From 66-474 sp044464225 (lineage in GTDB: Bacteria > Pseudomonadota > Gammaproteobacteria > Xanthomonadales > Rhodanobacteraceae), in assembly GCA_044464225.1 (NCBI GenBank), contig JBIQLN010000010.1, positions 1-64,000 of the forward strand: a stretch of 64,000 nucleotides of DNA, written 5' to 3'. The first letter of the stretch is position 1. The number at the start of each line of letters is the position of its first letter. Positions 18,565-27,810 of the stretch are shown in pieces. The position numbers were made by a program, and so were the translations under genes. The notes under the pieces were generated by a model. It saw nothing but the letters and a program-made list of their open reading frames with translations, made no database searches and was not told the origin of the DNA.

Positions 18565-19605
18565 ATGATGCAAACGACCCATTTCCTGAAGCCATTCCTC
18601 GCCCTCGCCGTGTTCCCGCTGTTGCTGGCAGGCTGTGCGTCCATACCGGCGCCCGTGGTCAATCACTCGTTCGGCGGCAGCAGTCCGCAGCCGGCCACGC
18701 AACCCCCGCCGGCCACCACGCAACCCGCGACGAACAACCGTGGGGTGCAGACGTTCGGCCTCGGCGGCCACGCCAACGGCACGGTCGGGACCGACGGCTA
18801 CACCGTGGCGCCAGGCGACACGCTGTACAGCATCGCCTTCGCGCACGGCGTGGACGTTCGCCAGCTCGCCGCGTTGAATGGCATTCCCGCCCCCTACACG
18901 ATCCATCCGGGACAGGTGTTGAAGCTGAAGCCGTCGTTGGCGCCCTCCCCGTCACCGACGGTCGCCGCAGGCACCTCGGTGACGAATGCACCATCACCGA
19001 CGCACGGCCAGCCCGTGCCAGCCCAGCCCCCGGAGCCGGTGTTCGGACCGGTGACCACGCAGATCATGACCGCGACCGGCGTGGCGCCGGCCGGCCCGGC
19101 ATCGACTGCGGCATCGCAGACCGCGACGGTTGCGACCGCTTCCACCGTTCCACCGCCGCCCCCACCATCGGCACCGCCCTCAACGGCAACGGTGCCCACG
19201 CCCCCATCCGGCGCGACCCGCACGGTGGGCGGCATCACCTGGCGGTGGCCGGCGAGCGGCAAGATCCTCGGTGGGTTCCAGGCCGGGAGCGGTGGCGATG
19301 GCGCAGGGGTCGACATCGCGGGCAACGTGGGCGATCCGGTGCGCGCGGCCGCTTCCGGCACCGTCGTGTACAGCGGCAATGGACTGATCGGCTACGGCGA
19401 GCTGATCATCATCAAGCACAACGACACCTATCTTTCCGCCTATGGCCACAACAGCAGGCGGCTGGTGAAGGAAGGGGATCGTGTGGATGCCGGAGAGGAG
19501 ATCGCGTTGATGGGCGCCAGCGGCGCGCCGCGCGTCGAGCTGCACTTCGAGATCCGCAAGGACGGCAAGCCGGTGGACCCGCTGGATTACCTGCCATCGC
19601 GGTAA
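18565..19605 (+). CDS. nlpD: NlpD-type LysM/M23 lipoprotein (amidase activator)
   Basis: 346 residues. A lipoprotein signal ends 'FPLLLAGC' with Cys24 as the lipidation site. A Pro/Thr-rich linker surrounds one LysM domain (about residues 78-121, 'YTVAPGDTLYSIAFAHGVDV'), and the C-terminal 110 residues are an M23/LytM domain. That domain lacks catalytic zinc ligands: the HxxxD motif reads 'GAGVDIAG' and the HxH motif 'ELHFEIR', exactly the degeneration known in E. coli NlpD. It is therefore expected to activate a cell-wall amidase (AmiC type) at the septum without cutting murein itself. Neighbours surE-pcm-nlpD fit; no rpoS follows. Confidence 0.93.
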   Translation: MMQTTHFLKPFLALAVFPLLLAGCASIPAPVVNHSFGGSSPQPATQPPPATTQPATNNRGVQTFGLGGHANGTVGTDGYTVAPGDTLYSIAFAHGVDVRQLAALNGIPAPYTIHPGQVLKLKPSLAPSPSPTVAAGTSVTNAPSPTHGQPVPAQPPEPVFGPVTTQIMTATGVAPAGPASTAASQTATVATASTVPPPPPPSAPPSTATVPTPPSGATRTVGGITWRWPASGKILGGFQAGSGGDGAGVDIAGNVGDPVRAAASGTVVYSGNGLIGYGELIIIKHNDTYLSAYGHNSRRLVKEGDRVDAGEEIALMGASGAPRVELHFEIRKDGKPVDPLDYLPSR

Positions 19606-19724
19606 GTTGCGTTGGGCGGATATCCGTGTGACTTGACGTCGGCAAGCTACGCGGGTTGGGTGAGCCGTTTTTGCGAAGCCCGACATTTCCGCCGGGTGCG
19701 GGCAAAGCCCGGGATCAGCCCCGC

Positions 19725-20096
19725 CTACGGCAAGACAAACGCCGCGACGACGTTGCGGCCTTCGCTGGCAAGAATGTCCCAGGTTCGTGCGGCGGCGGCG
19801 TTGTTCATCACTTCGACGCCGATCCCCCGTTGCAGGAACGCAGCCAGCACTTCCTGCGAAGGAAACTGCTGACGCGCGCCGGTGCCGAGCAGCACCACGT
19901 CGGGCTGCAGCGCGAGGATGGGCTCGGCGTGTTCGGGCGTCATCGCCGCGACATCGCTCACGCCCCAATCGTCGATGACCTTGTCGCGCGCAAGGATGAT
20001 GCTGGCGGTGAACGGGCGGTCCACGATGGTGACCGAACGGGCGCCTGCACGACGCACGAACAAGTAATCACGCGGGCGCTCGAGGTTCAATTCCAT
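19725..20096 (-). CDS. Mth938-like domain protein
   Basis: 123 residues from the ATG at 20094-20096; a TTG two codons earlier is possible but less likely. The whole protein is one Mth938-like domain, the fold of human AAMDC and NDUFAF3. Recognisable pieces: 'VTIVDRPFTASIILARD', 'WGVSDVAAMTPEH', 'PDVVLLGTGARQQFPS' and 'GIGVEVMNNAAAARTWDIL'. NDUFAF3 is a respiratory complex I assembly factor, but the bacterial proteins have no fixed role. It converges with nlpD and reads away from yhbY, separated by a palindromic repeat. Confidence 0.88.
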   Translation of the reverse strand: MELNLERPRDYLFVRRAGARSVTIVDRPFTASIILARDKVIDDWGVSDVAAMTPEHAEPILALQPDVVLLGTGARQQFPSQEVLAAFLQRGIGVEVMNNAAAARTWDILASEGRNVVAAFVLP

Positions 20097-20112
20097 GGTC
20101 AATCCATCCGCT

Positions 20113-20288
20113 CGTCACTCCGGGCAGCCGAAGGTTGAACCCTGGACCCCGCGACTTTGGTTTCCGGTGAAAATCGCCGGGTCGACTCGCGCCACCCCTG
20201 GCGCTCGCTCTGCGAGCCGCGTCCGGCGTTCGCGTTTGCAACCCTGCAAACGCAGTCGGATCGGGGCTGCGCCGCGTCCGGAATGACG
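20113..20288. repeat. Dispersed palindromic element (class A), copy 1
   Basis: Ends 'cgtcactccgg' and 'ccggaatgacg' are inverted repeats (10 of 11 match). The 176-base element also contains internal inverted pairs, for example 'gttgaaccctgg' and 'cgtttgcaaccctgcaaacg'. Similar ends flank elements at 60232-60337 and 62799-62934. All three lie strictly between genes. Confidence 0.6.
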
Positions 20289-20311
20289 ACAATGTGCGGC
20301 GCTGTCATGGT

Positions 20312-20608
20312 TTATCGCGGCAGCGCGATCTGCGGCTTTTCATCGTTGCGCCGGTACAACACGGCGATGTGGCCGATGGTCTGCACGGTTTCGGCGCGGC
20401 TCGATGTGACCAGTGTCGCGAGGGCGGCGGCGCGCGCGGCGCGGTCGTCGCCGGTCAGTCTGACCTTGATCAGTTCATGGTCGGCGAGCGCCTGTTCCAA
20501 TTCCTTCAGCACGCCATCGGTGATGCCTTTGCCGCCCAGCAGCAGGACGGGTTTCAGTGGGTGCGCGAGGCCACGAAGGTAGCGGATTTGTGACGAGGAC
20601 AGCGGCAT
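20312..20608 (-). CDS. yhbY: YhbY-type CRM-domain RNA-binding protein
   Basis: 98 residues, one CRM (KH-like) domain. The conserved loop 'LLLGGKGITDGVLKELEQAL' corresponds to the GxxG RNA-binding motif, followed by 'HELIKVRLTG' and the C-terminal 'IGHIAVLYR'. E. coli YhbY associates with pre-50S ribosomal particles. It is divergent from rlmE, another 50S-maturation gene, the same arrangement as in E. coli. Confidence 0.94.
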   Translation of the reverse strand: MPLSSSQIRYLRGLAHPLKPVLLLGGKGITDGVLKELEQALADHELIKVRLTGDDRAARAAALATLVTSSRAETVQTIGHIAVLYRRNDEKPQIALPR

Positions 20609-20713
20609 GTGTTCAGCGCGGACGCAGGTTCGGCGAGTCAGTCAGGGTATCATGGACATACGCTTGTTTCGCGTGGAAGGGCGGCAAGTGTTGCCGTCAC
20701 CGGAACTGAATCC

Positions 20714-21352
20714 GTGGCCCGATCCAAAAGCAGCGCGCGCTGGTTGAAGGAACATTTCGGCGACGAATTCGTCAAGCGTGCCCAGGCCGAAGGGTTTCGC
20801 TCGCGCGCTGCCTTCAAACTGGACGAACTGCTGGATCGCGACCGGTTGCTGAAGCCCGGCATGGTGGTGGTGGACCTGGGTGCGGCGCCCGGTGGCTGGT
20901 CGCAACTGGTGCGCCAGCGGCTGGGACAGAAGAATGGAGGTGCCGGCAAGGTTTTCGCGCTGGATGTCCTGCCCATGCAGGGTATCGGCGGGGTGGAGTT
21001 CATCCAGGGTGATTTCCGCGAGGAAGCCGTATTCGACGCGTTGATGGACAGGCTGGAAGGCGCACCCGTGGACCTTGTTCTGTCGGACATGGCGCCCAAT
21101 ATCAGCGGTATAGAAGTGGCGGACCAGGCGCGCGCCATGCACTTGGCCGAACTGGCGGCAGATTTCGCGGCCAAATGCTTGAAACCCGGAGGATCATTGC
21201 TGGTGAAACTGTTCCAGGGCCGCGGCTTCGATGAATACCTCCGCGACTTGCGCGGAGGCTTCGCGCGGGTGACACTGCGCAAGCCCAAGGCCTCCCGGGC
21301 GCGTTCGCGCGAGGTTTATGCCCTGGCGACCGGATGGAAAAAAGTGGCATGA
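20714..21352 (+). CDS. rlmE: 23S rRNA 2'-O-ribose U2552 methyltransferase RlmE
   Basis: 212 residues from the GTG at 20714, which gives the family N-terminus (ARSKSSARWLKEHFGDEFVK); the frame is open further upstream but not conserved. RlmE (FtsJ/RrmJ) methylates U2552 in the A-loop late in 50S assembly. SAM motif I is 'VDLGAAPGGWSQLVRQRLG'; the K-D-K-E catalytic set is represented by 'RSRAAFKLDELL', 'LVLSDMAPNISG' and 'SLLVKLFQGRGFDEYL'. The C-terminus is 'KPKASRARSREVYALATG'. It is followed by ftsH, 82 bases on. Confidence 0.95.
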   Translation: MARSKSSARWLKEHFGDEFVKRAQAEGFRSRAAFKLDELLDRDRLLKPGMVVVDLGAAPGGWSQLVRQRLGQKNGGAGKVFALDVLPMQGIGGVEFIQGDFREEAVFDALMDRLEGAPVDLVLSDMAPNISGIEVADQARAMHLAELAADFAAKCLKPGGSLLVKLFQGRGFDEYLRDLRGGFARVTLRKPKASRARSREVYALATGWKKVA

Positions 21353-21434
21353 ATTACCTGAACACGCATTTCAAGACAGTCGTTCGCAAGAAGGCCGCAC
21401 ATCCACGTGCGGGCGCGGGCGCAGGAACCGCAGC

Positions 21435-23384
21435 ATGAAACCTCCCATGAACGACCTGACCAAGAACATCCTGCTGTGGCTGGTGGTCGCGGTGATCGTG
21501 GTTCTGGCTTACCAGAGCCTCAGCCCGCGGCTGGCCGGCAGCGAGCAGCAGATGTCCTATTCCGAATTCGTGCAGCAGGTGAAGAACGACAACGTGTCGT
21601 CAATCACCATCAGCGCGAACATGCCGCCCGTGATCACGGGCAAGCTGAAGGACGGCAGTTCCCTGCGCACCGTGCTGCCCGCGGTCGGCGACAACGCGCT
21701 GCTGCCGCTGCTGGAATCACACCGGGTGAAGACCACCCAGCAGCCGGGCGACAACGGCTTCTCGCTGATGCGCCTGATCATCGACTGGCTGCCGTTCATC
21801 CTGGTATTCGGCCTGCTGTTCTACATCTTCCGGCAAATGCAGTCGGGTGCGGGCGGACGCGGGGCGATGAGCTTCGGGCGCTCGCGCGCCAAGCTGCAGG
21901 GCGAGGACCAGATCAAGGTCACCTTCAGTGATGTCGCCGGTTGCGAGGAGGCCAAGGAAGAGGTTTCCGAACTGGTCGACTTCCTGCGCGATCCTTCCAA
22001 GTTCACCAAGCTGGGCGGCAAGATTCCGCGCGGCGTGCTGATGGTCGGCTCGCCCGGCACCGGCAAGACCCTGCTGGCGAAGGCCATCGCGGGCGAAGCC
22101 AAGGTGCCGTTCTTCTCGATCTCCGGTTCCGACTTCGTCGAGATGTTCGTGGGCGTCGGCGCCGCTCGCGTGCGCGACATGTTCGAGCAGGCCAAGAAGC
22201 ATGCGCCCTGCATCATTTTCATCGACGAAATCGATGCGGTCGGCCGCCATCGCGGCGCCGGCCTCGGTGGCGGTCACGACGAGCGCGAGCAGACCCTGAA
22301 CCAGTTGCTGGTCGAGATGGACGGCTTCGAGGGCAGCGAAGGCGTGATCGTGATCGCCGCCACCAACCGGCCCGACGTGCTCGATCCCGCCTTGCTGCGC
22401 CCCGGCCGCTTCGACCGCCAGGTCGTGGTGCCGCTGCCGGACCTCAAGGGCCGCGAGCAGATCCTGAAAGTCCACATGCGCAAGGTGCCCGTGGCCGCCG
22501 ACGTCGATCCGCTCACCATCGCCCGCGGGACGCCGGGTTTTTCCGGCGCCGATCTCGCGAACCTGGTCAACGAGGCGGCGCTGTTCGCGGCGCGCGAGAA
22601 CGCCCGCGACGTGCGCATGGATTTCTTCGAGCGCGCCAAGGACAAGATCATGATGGGCTCCGAGCGGCGCTCCATGATCATGAGCGAGGACGAGAAGAAG
22701 CTCACCGCCTACCACGAATCCGGCCACGCGATCGTCGGCCTTTCGGTGCCCGACCACGATCCGGTGCACAAGGTCACGATCATTCCGCGTGGCCGCGCGC
22801 TCGGCGTCACGATGTTCCTGCCTGAAGCCGACCGCTACAGCCACAGCAAGCTGTCGCTGGAAAGCAAGCTGGCGAGCCTGTTCGGAGGCCGCGTCGCCGA
22901 GGAATTGATCTTCGGCAGCGAAAAGGTCACGACCGGCGCGTCGAACGATATCCAGCGTGCGACCCAGCTGGCGCGCGACATGGTCACAAAGTACGGCCTG
23001 TCGTCCGCGCTGGGTCCCATGACTTACGCCGAGGACGAGGACGAAGTGTTCCTGGGCCGTTCGGTCACCCAGCACAAGAACGTCTCGGACGAGACGTCGC
23101 GCAAGATCGACGTTGCGGTGCGCGAGGTCATCGACACCGCGTACAACAGGGCACGCCAGATCCTCACCGAGGACATCGAGAAACTGCACGCCATGGCGGC
23201 GGCGCTGCTGCAGTACGAGACCATCGACAGGGAACAGATCGCCGCGATCATGGAAGGTCGCGAGCCCGGCCCGCCGCGCGACTGGCATCCGCGCGACAGC
23301 AATACCGGCATGGGCGGCGGCAAACCGGCCCCGGCGACCGGGGTCGCGCCGGCCCCCTCCAGCCATCCAGCCGGGCAGCATTGA
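21435..23384 (+). CDS. ftsH: ATP-dependent membrane zinc metalloprotease FtsH
   Basis: 649 residues from the ATG at 21435, which has 'agga' eight bases upstream; the next ATG (21447) has no such site. Two membrane segments (about 11-27 and 113-132) enclose a periplasmic domain; then come the AAA+ module with Walker A 'GSPGTGKT' (205-212), Walker B 'CIIFIDEIDAVG', the second region of homology 'ATNRPDVLDPALLRPGRFD', and the protease with zinc motif HESGH (427-431). FtsH degrades unfolded membrane proteins, and in E. coli also LpxC and sigma32. The C-terminus is Pro/Ala-rich. It lies between rlmE and folP, with a TPR gene interposed. Confidence 0.97.
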   Translation: MKPPMNDLTKNILLWLVVAVIVVLAYQSLSPRLAGSEQQMSYSEFVQQVKNDNVSSITISANMPPVITGKLKDGSSLRTVLPAVGDNALLPLLESHRVKTTQQPGDNGFSLMRLIIDWLPFILVFGLLFYIFRQMQSGAGGRGAMSFGRSRAKLQGEDQIKVTFSDVAGCEEAKEEVSELVDFLRDPSKFTKLGGKIPRGVLMVGSPGTGKTLLAKAIAGEAKVPFFSISGSDFVEMFVGVGAARVRDMFEQAKKHAPCIIFIDEIDAVGRHRGAGLGGGHDEREQTLNQLLVEMDGFEGSEGVIVIAATNRPDVLDPALLRPGRFDRQVVVPLPDLKGREQILKVHMRKVPVAADVDPLTIARGTPGFSGADLANLVNEAALFAARENARDVRMDFFERAKDKIMMGSERRSMIMSEDEKKLTAYHESGHAIVGLSVPDHDPVHKVTIIPRGRALGVTMFLPEADRYSHSKLSLESKLASLFGGRVAEELIFGSEKVTTGASNDIQRATQLARDMVTKYGLSSALGPMTYAEDEDEVFLGRSVTQHKNVSDETSRKIDVAVREVIDTAYNRARQILTEDIEKLHAMAAALLQYETIDREQIAAIMEGREPGPPRDWHPRDSNTGMGGGKPAPATGVAPAPSSHPAGQH

Positions 23385-23519
23385 CGTGCGTTCATCCCTG
23401 AACGAACACTGCCGAGGCGGCGTTTGCCTTCCGCGAAGGATTTCGGGGTGCGGAATGCCGGGGCGGTCCTCGATGGCCTGACGTTCACCGCCACCGCTTC
23501 GCTTGCTCGAATCGAGATC

Positions 23520-23541
23520 AAGGCCGCCCCCGGGCGGCCTT
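23520..23541 (+). terminator. Terminator hairpin downstream of ftsH
   Basis: 'aaggccgccc' and 'gggcggcctt' form a near-continuous inverted repeat with a very short centre, followed on the plus strand by 'ctcgtttcg'. The T-tract is weak. It separates ftsH from the following TolB-like/TPR gene, suggesting that gene has its own promoter ('tagtat' at 23565-23570 is a possible -10). Confidence 0.6.
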
Positions 23542-23637
23542 CTCGTTTCGCGGTCCGGCTCATGTAGTATTTTTGCAACGGCGCGCACAGTGCATCGCGA
23601 AACGGTCGCCAGCCGACCTGTCGGGTCGAAACCGCCC

Positions 23638-25230
23638 ATGAGTGACTGGATCGGACGCCTCAGGCAATCCTTCGCGGAATTCCGCCGACGGCGCGTGTTT
23701 CGCATGGTCGCGGTTTACGTGGTGACCGGCTGGATCCTCATCCAACTGGGGAGCGCGGTATTCGAACCGCTGGGGTTGCCGTCGTGGTCCATGCGATTGT
23801 TGATCGTGCTGCTCGTGTTGGGTTTCGTGCTGGCCTGCGTGCTTGCGTGGGTGTACGACCTGGGATTGCACGGCATCGAGCGGACATTGCCGGCGACCCG
23901 GAGACCGTCGGCCGCGAATCACGAACCCGCCCCCGCGCCCGGGGCTTCGGTCGCGGTTCTTCCGTTCGCGGATCTCAGCGAAGCGCGTGACCAGGCCTAT
24001 TTCTGCGATGGGCTTGCCGAGGAAATCCTCAATGCGCTGGCGTCCATCCACGATCTGCGCGTCGCGTCGCGCACTTCATCCTTCCGCTTTCGCGGTGGCG
24101 ACGTGGATGCGCGTGATATCGGCCGTGCACTGAACGTGGCGGCCATCATGGAAGGCAGCGTGCGCAAGGCCGGCGATCGCGTGCGCGTGACCGCGCAGTT
24201 GATCGATGCGGAAAACGGTTACCACCTGTGGTCGGAGAACTTCGATCGTCGGCTCGAGGACATCTTCGCGATCCAGGAAGAAATCGCGCGCAATGTCGCC
24301 CGTGCCCTGCGCGTCTCGCTGAAGGGCGCCGCGAAACTCGATGGTTGCAGCTGCAATGCACCGCGCGACATGCGCGCGTACGAGTTTTACCTGCGCGGGC
24401 GGCAGATCCAGTCGTTGAAGAGCAGCGACAACTGGACCAAGGCGCCGGAGATGTTCCGCCGTGCCATCGCACTGGACCCCGACTACGCCCACGCCCATGC
24501 AGGCCTCGCCGATTCGCTTGCGCAACTCCTGATGTGGAGGATCATCAAGCCCGAACCCGCTCTCGAGGAAGCCATCGAGTCGGCCCGGCGCGCGCTGGAA
24601 TTGACGCCGAACCTGGCCGAAGCCCACGTTGCCCACGCCAATACGTTGTCACTGGCCGGGGACAACGAAGGCGCGGTGGCGGCGTTCCGGCAGGCGATCG
24701 AACTCGATCCGGAACTTTACGAAGCGCATTACTACTTCGGGCGGCATTGCTACGCGCGGGGCGAGTTTGCGCTCGCGATCGAGGAATTCGAGGCCGCGCA
24801 CCGGGTGCGCCCCGATGAATTCCAGGCGCTGTCGCTGGCTTCGAATGCGGCGGATTCCCTGGGCGACAAGGCGCGCGGTGATGCGCTGACGCGGCTCGCG
24901 TTGCCGGCGGCACTGGCCGAAATCGCCAGCGACCCGGAAAACGGCCGGGCGCTGTATCTCGCCGCCGGCATGCAGGTGCGCCTCGGTGACGTCGAAGGCG
25001 GGCGCCGAAACGTCGAAGCGGCGCTGCGTTTGCAACCGGACGATTTCGGTACGCTCTACAACGCCGCGTGTACCTACACGCACATGGGAGAGACCGATCG
25101 CGCCTTCGACCTGCTGGAGCGGGCGGTTTCGGTGGGGCACGGATTTCGGGACTGGGTCGAACACGACCCCGACCTGGACAGCCTGCGCAGCCTGCCACGC
25201 TACCGCGAGATCACGGCAAGCCTGAAGTAG
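23638..25230 (+). CDS. Membrane-anchored TolB-like and TPR protein
   Basis: 530 residues from the ATG at 23638. The build is the same as the protein at 9684-11516: a basic N-terminus ('FAEFRRRRVFRMVAVYVV'), two membrane segments (about 22-42 and 52-72), a TolB-N/FlgO-like domain at about 95-210 ('SVAVLPFADLSEARDQAYF', 'CDGLAEEILNAL', 'EGSVRKAGDRVRVTAQLID'), then several TPR units to the end ('AIALDPDYAHAHAGLADS', 'AIELDPELYEAHYYFG'). A Cys pair sits in 'DGCSCNAP' near residue 238. No enzymatic domain is evident. It interrupts the usual ftsH-folP adjacency, so it may be a lineage-specific insertion. Function unknown. Confidence 0.86.
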   Translation: MSDWIGRLRQSFAEFRRRRVFRMVAVYVVTGWILIQLGSAVFEPLGLPSWSMRLLIVLLVLGFVLACVLAWVYDLGLHGIERTLPATRRPSAANHEPAPAPGASVAVLPFADLSEARDQAYFCDGLAEEILNALASIHDLRVASRTSSFRFRGGDVDARDIGRALNVAAIMEGSVRKAGDRVRVTAQLIDAENGYHLWSENFDRRLEDIFAIQEEIARNVARALRVSLKGAAKLDGCSCNAPRDMRAYEFYLRGRQIQSLKSSDNWTKAPEMFRRAIALDPDYAHAHAGLADSLAQLLMWRIIKPEPALEEAIESARRALELTPNLAEAHVAHANTLSLAGDNEGAVAAFRQAIELDPELYEAHYYFGRHCYARGEFALAIEEFEAAHRVRPDEFQALSLASNAADSLGDKARGDALTRLALPAALAEIASDPENGRALYLAAGMQVRLGDVEGGRRNVEAALRLQPDDFGTLYNAACTYTHMGETDRAFDLLERAVSVGHGFRDWVEHDPDLDSLRSLPRYREITASLK

Positions 25231-25481
25231 TACGGCCCCACGCACAGGTGCCCGGTCGCGAACGCTTGTGCGCCGCCATCCAGAGGCCGGCGCTCGCGGC
25301 CGCACCGCACGTCACAAGGCATGCGTGTCGTACCTGGGTGCCCGGGGTGGGCGGGCAAGGGGGCGCGTTTTGCTTCCCCCGAATGTGACAACGTGGCCAA
25401 TCATGCGTCCCGGCGATCGTTGCAAGGGCGCAACCTGCGCGGTGCGCGGCAATGCCTCGTTCCATGCCGTAAACTGGGCCG

Positions 25482-26384
25482 ATGTTCGAGACCATTCCCA
25501 CGCTCGATTGCAACGGCCGGCCGCTGCGGCTGGACCGTCCGCGCATCTGCGGCATCCTGAATCTCACCGACGATTCGTTTTCCGGGGACGGCCTGCGTGA
25601 CGACGTCGAAGCCGCCGTTGCGCGAGGCGCCACGATGGCCGGGCAGGGTGCGGACATGCTGGATGTGGGCGCGGAATCCACGCGCCCGGGCGCGAAGCCC
25701 GTCGCTGCGGACGACGAGATCGCGCGCGTCGTGCCGGTGATCGAGGCATTGGTGAAACACGTCGAGGTACCGGTTTCGGTCGACACCTCCAAGCCCGAAG
25801 TCATGCGCGCGGCGGTGGCGGCCGGTGCAGGGTTCATCAACGACGTGTATGCATTGCGCCGCGAAGGCGCGCTGGACGCGGCGGCGGATTTGAAGGTGCC
25901 GGTTTGCATCATGCACATGCAGGGCGAGCCCGGCACGATGCAGGATGCCCCGCGTTACGATGACGTGGTCGGCGAGGTGCACCGTTTTCTTGCCGAACGG
26001 GTGTTTGCGTGCGAAATGGCGGGCATCGACAAACGCCGGGTCCTGGTCGATCCGGGCTTCGGCTTCGGCAAGACGCTGGAACACAATCTCGCGCTGCTGC
26101 GGGCGATCGATCGTTTCCGCGATCTTGCCGCGGGCGTTTTCGTGGGTGTGTCGCGCAAGTCCATGATCGGCACGTTGACTGGTCGTGACGCGGGCCCCGG
26201 TCGCGCGGCCGGTTCGGCCGCTGCGGCGCTCGTCGCGGTGCAGCGCGGCGCGATGATCGTGCGGGTGCATGACGTGGCGGTGACGCGGGATGCACTGGCG
26301 GTCTGGCAGGCTGTCCATGAAGGCGACGCGCCGGTGAAGCACGAGCCCAGGCCGTTCGGCTCGCAACGTTTCGGTGACGACTGA
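25482..26384 (+). CDS. folP: Dihydropteroate synthase
   Basis: 300 residues. It joins p-aminobenzoate to dihydropterin pyrophosphate in folate synthesis and is the sulfonamide target. The TIM-barrel landmarks are present: 'DVGAESTRPGA', 'VSVDTSKPEVMRAA', 'VCIMHMQGEPGTMQ', 'LVDPGFGFGKTLEHN' and 'VGVSRKSMIG'. The first active-site loop reads 'GILNLTDDSFSGDG', where E. coli has GILNVTPDSFSDGG; see findings. The C-terminal 25 residues are a non-conserved tail. The ATG has a possible -10 ('taaact') only a few bases upstream, which looks too close to be its promoter. glmM follows, as in E. coli. Confidence 0.96.
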   Translation: MFETIPTLDCNGRPLRLDRPRICGILNLTDDSFSGDGLRDDVEAAVARGATMAGQGADMLDVGAESTRPGAKPVAADDEIARVVPVIEALVKHVEVPVSVDTSKPEVMRAAVAAGAGFINDVYALRREGALDAAADLKVPVCIMHMQGEPGTMQDAPRYDDVVGEVHRFLAERVFACEMAGIDKRRVLVDPGFGFGKTLEHNLALLRAIDRFRDLAAGVFVGVSRKSMIGTLTGRDAGPGRAAGSAAAALVAVQRGAMIVRVHDVAVTRDALAVWQAVHEGDAPVKHEPRPFGSQRFGDD

Positions 26385-26442
26385 TACAGCCGCGGCATCG
26401 CGCGCTATCCTTTCCGCTTGCCATTCACACGTGACGTCCAGC

Positions 26443-27810
26443 ATGACCCAACCGCGCAAATATTTCGGCACCGACGGCGTTCGCGGCCGCGTCGGCGAAT
26501 GGCCGATCACCGCCGAATTCATGCTGAAGCTCGGTCGTGCCGCCGGCGTGGTGCTGGGCAACGGGCGACAGCCGCTGGTGCTGATCGGCAAGGACACCCG
26601 TGTCTCGGGTTACATGTTCGAATCCGCGCTGGAAGCGGGACTGGTCGCGGCGGGCGCGAACGTGGGATTGCTCGGGCCGCTCCCGACGCCAGGTGTGGCG
26701 CAACTTACGCGCGAGTTCGGCGCGAGTGCAGGCATCGTGATCAGTGCTTCGCACAACCCGTACGAGGACAATGGCATCAAGTTTTTTTCCGCCAGCGGCG
26801 AGAAGCTCGATGACGCGGTGGAGGCCGAGATCGAGCGCGAAATCGATGCAACCTTCACCACGGTTGCGCCGGAGCGCCTGGGCAAGGCGCGCCGCATCGA
26901 TGATGCGGTGGAACGCTATGCCCGCTTTTGTCTCGGCACCCTGTCCACGCCGCCGGACCTTTCCGGCATGCACGTCGTGCTCGACTGCGCGCATGGCGCT
27001 ACCTACATGGTCGCGCCGAAGGTGTTCACCGCGCTGGGTGCAAGGGTCACCCGGATCGGCAGCGAACCCGATGGCTTCAACATCAACCGCGGCGTCGGCT
27101 CGACCCATCCCGCGGCGTTGCGCGGCGCGGTGCTGGAGCAGCATGCCGACCTCGGCATCGCCTTCGACGGTGACGGCGATCGCGTGCAGATGGTCGACCG
27201 CAACGGCGAGCTCGCGGATGGCGACGACCTGCTGTACGTGCTCGCCCGGGACTGGTTGACCGAGGGGCGTCTTCGCGGGCCGGTGGTCGGCACACTGATG
27301 AGCAACTTCGGCCTGGAGCGTGCGTTGACCGGCGCCGGCGTGCGATTCCTGCGCGCGAATGTCGGCGATCGCTACGTGCTGCAACAGTTGAAGGAACACA
27401 ACGGAATGCTGGGCGGGGAAACCTCGGGGCACATCCTCTGCCTCGACCGCGCCAGCACCGGTGATGGCATCGTTTCCGCACTCGCCGCGCTGGATGCCCT
27501 GGCGCGCGCGGGCAAGGACCTGTCCCAGGCGCGATCCGGGCTTTCCAAGCTCCCGCAGATCACGCGCAACGTGAAAGTGGCTGGCGCCAAGACCGTGGTC
27601 GGCTCACCCGGCGTGCAGGAAGCGCTGGCGGACGTCCAGAGCACGTTGCGCGGGCGCGGGCGAGTGGTATTGCGGCCGTCGGGAACCGAGCCCCTGGTGC
27701 GCGTCACCATCGAGGGCGAGAATGCGGATGAAGTGCAGGCGCTTGCCGGCCGGCTGGCCGATGCGGTAACTGCCGCGGCGGCCGGCGCGACCCGCGATCA
27801 GAAAACGTGA
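26443..27810 (+). CDS. glmM: Phosphoglucosamine mutase
   Basis: 455 residues from the ATG at 26443. It converts glucosamine 6-phosphate to glucosamine 1-phosphate for UDP-GlcNAc, feeding peptidoglycan and lipopolysaccharide. The N-terminus 'RKYFGTDGVRGRVGEWPIT' is classic; the phosphoserine loop is 'ISASHNPYEDNG' (Ser103), the metal loop 'AFDGDGDRVQMVD', the sugar-binding loop 'GGETSGH', and the phosphate-binding C-terminal loop 'RPSGTEPLVRVTIEG'. It overlaps the next small gene in a GTGA arrangement. In E. coli secG follows; here it does not. Confidence 0.97.
   Translation: MTQPRKYFGTDGVRGRVGEWPITAEFMLKLGRAAGVVLGNGRQPLVLIGKDTRVSGYMFESALEAGLVAAGANVGLLGPLPTPGVAQLTREFGASAGIVISASHNPYEDNGIKFFSASGEKLDDAVEAEIEREIDATFTTVAPERLGKARRIDDAVERYARFCLGTLSTPPDLSGMHVVLDCAHGATYMVAPKVFTALGARVTRIGSEPDGFNINRGVGSTHPAALRGAVLEQHADLGIAFDGDGDRVQMVDRNGELADGDDLLYVLARDWLTEGRLRGPVVGTLMSNFGLERALTGAGVRFLRANVGDRYVLQQLKEHNGMLGGETSGHILCLDRASTGDGIVSALAALDALARAGKDLSQARSGLSKLPQITRNVKVAGAKTVVGSPGVQEALADVQSTLRGRGRVVLRPSGTEPLVRVTIEGENADEVQALAGRLADAVTAAAAGATRDQKT

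Noticed and set aside
18468..19631. 387-codon frame covering nlpD in another phase
   Set aside because: Overlaps the clear lipoprotein NlpD completely; Arg/His-rich nonsense composition.
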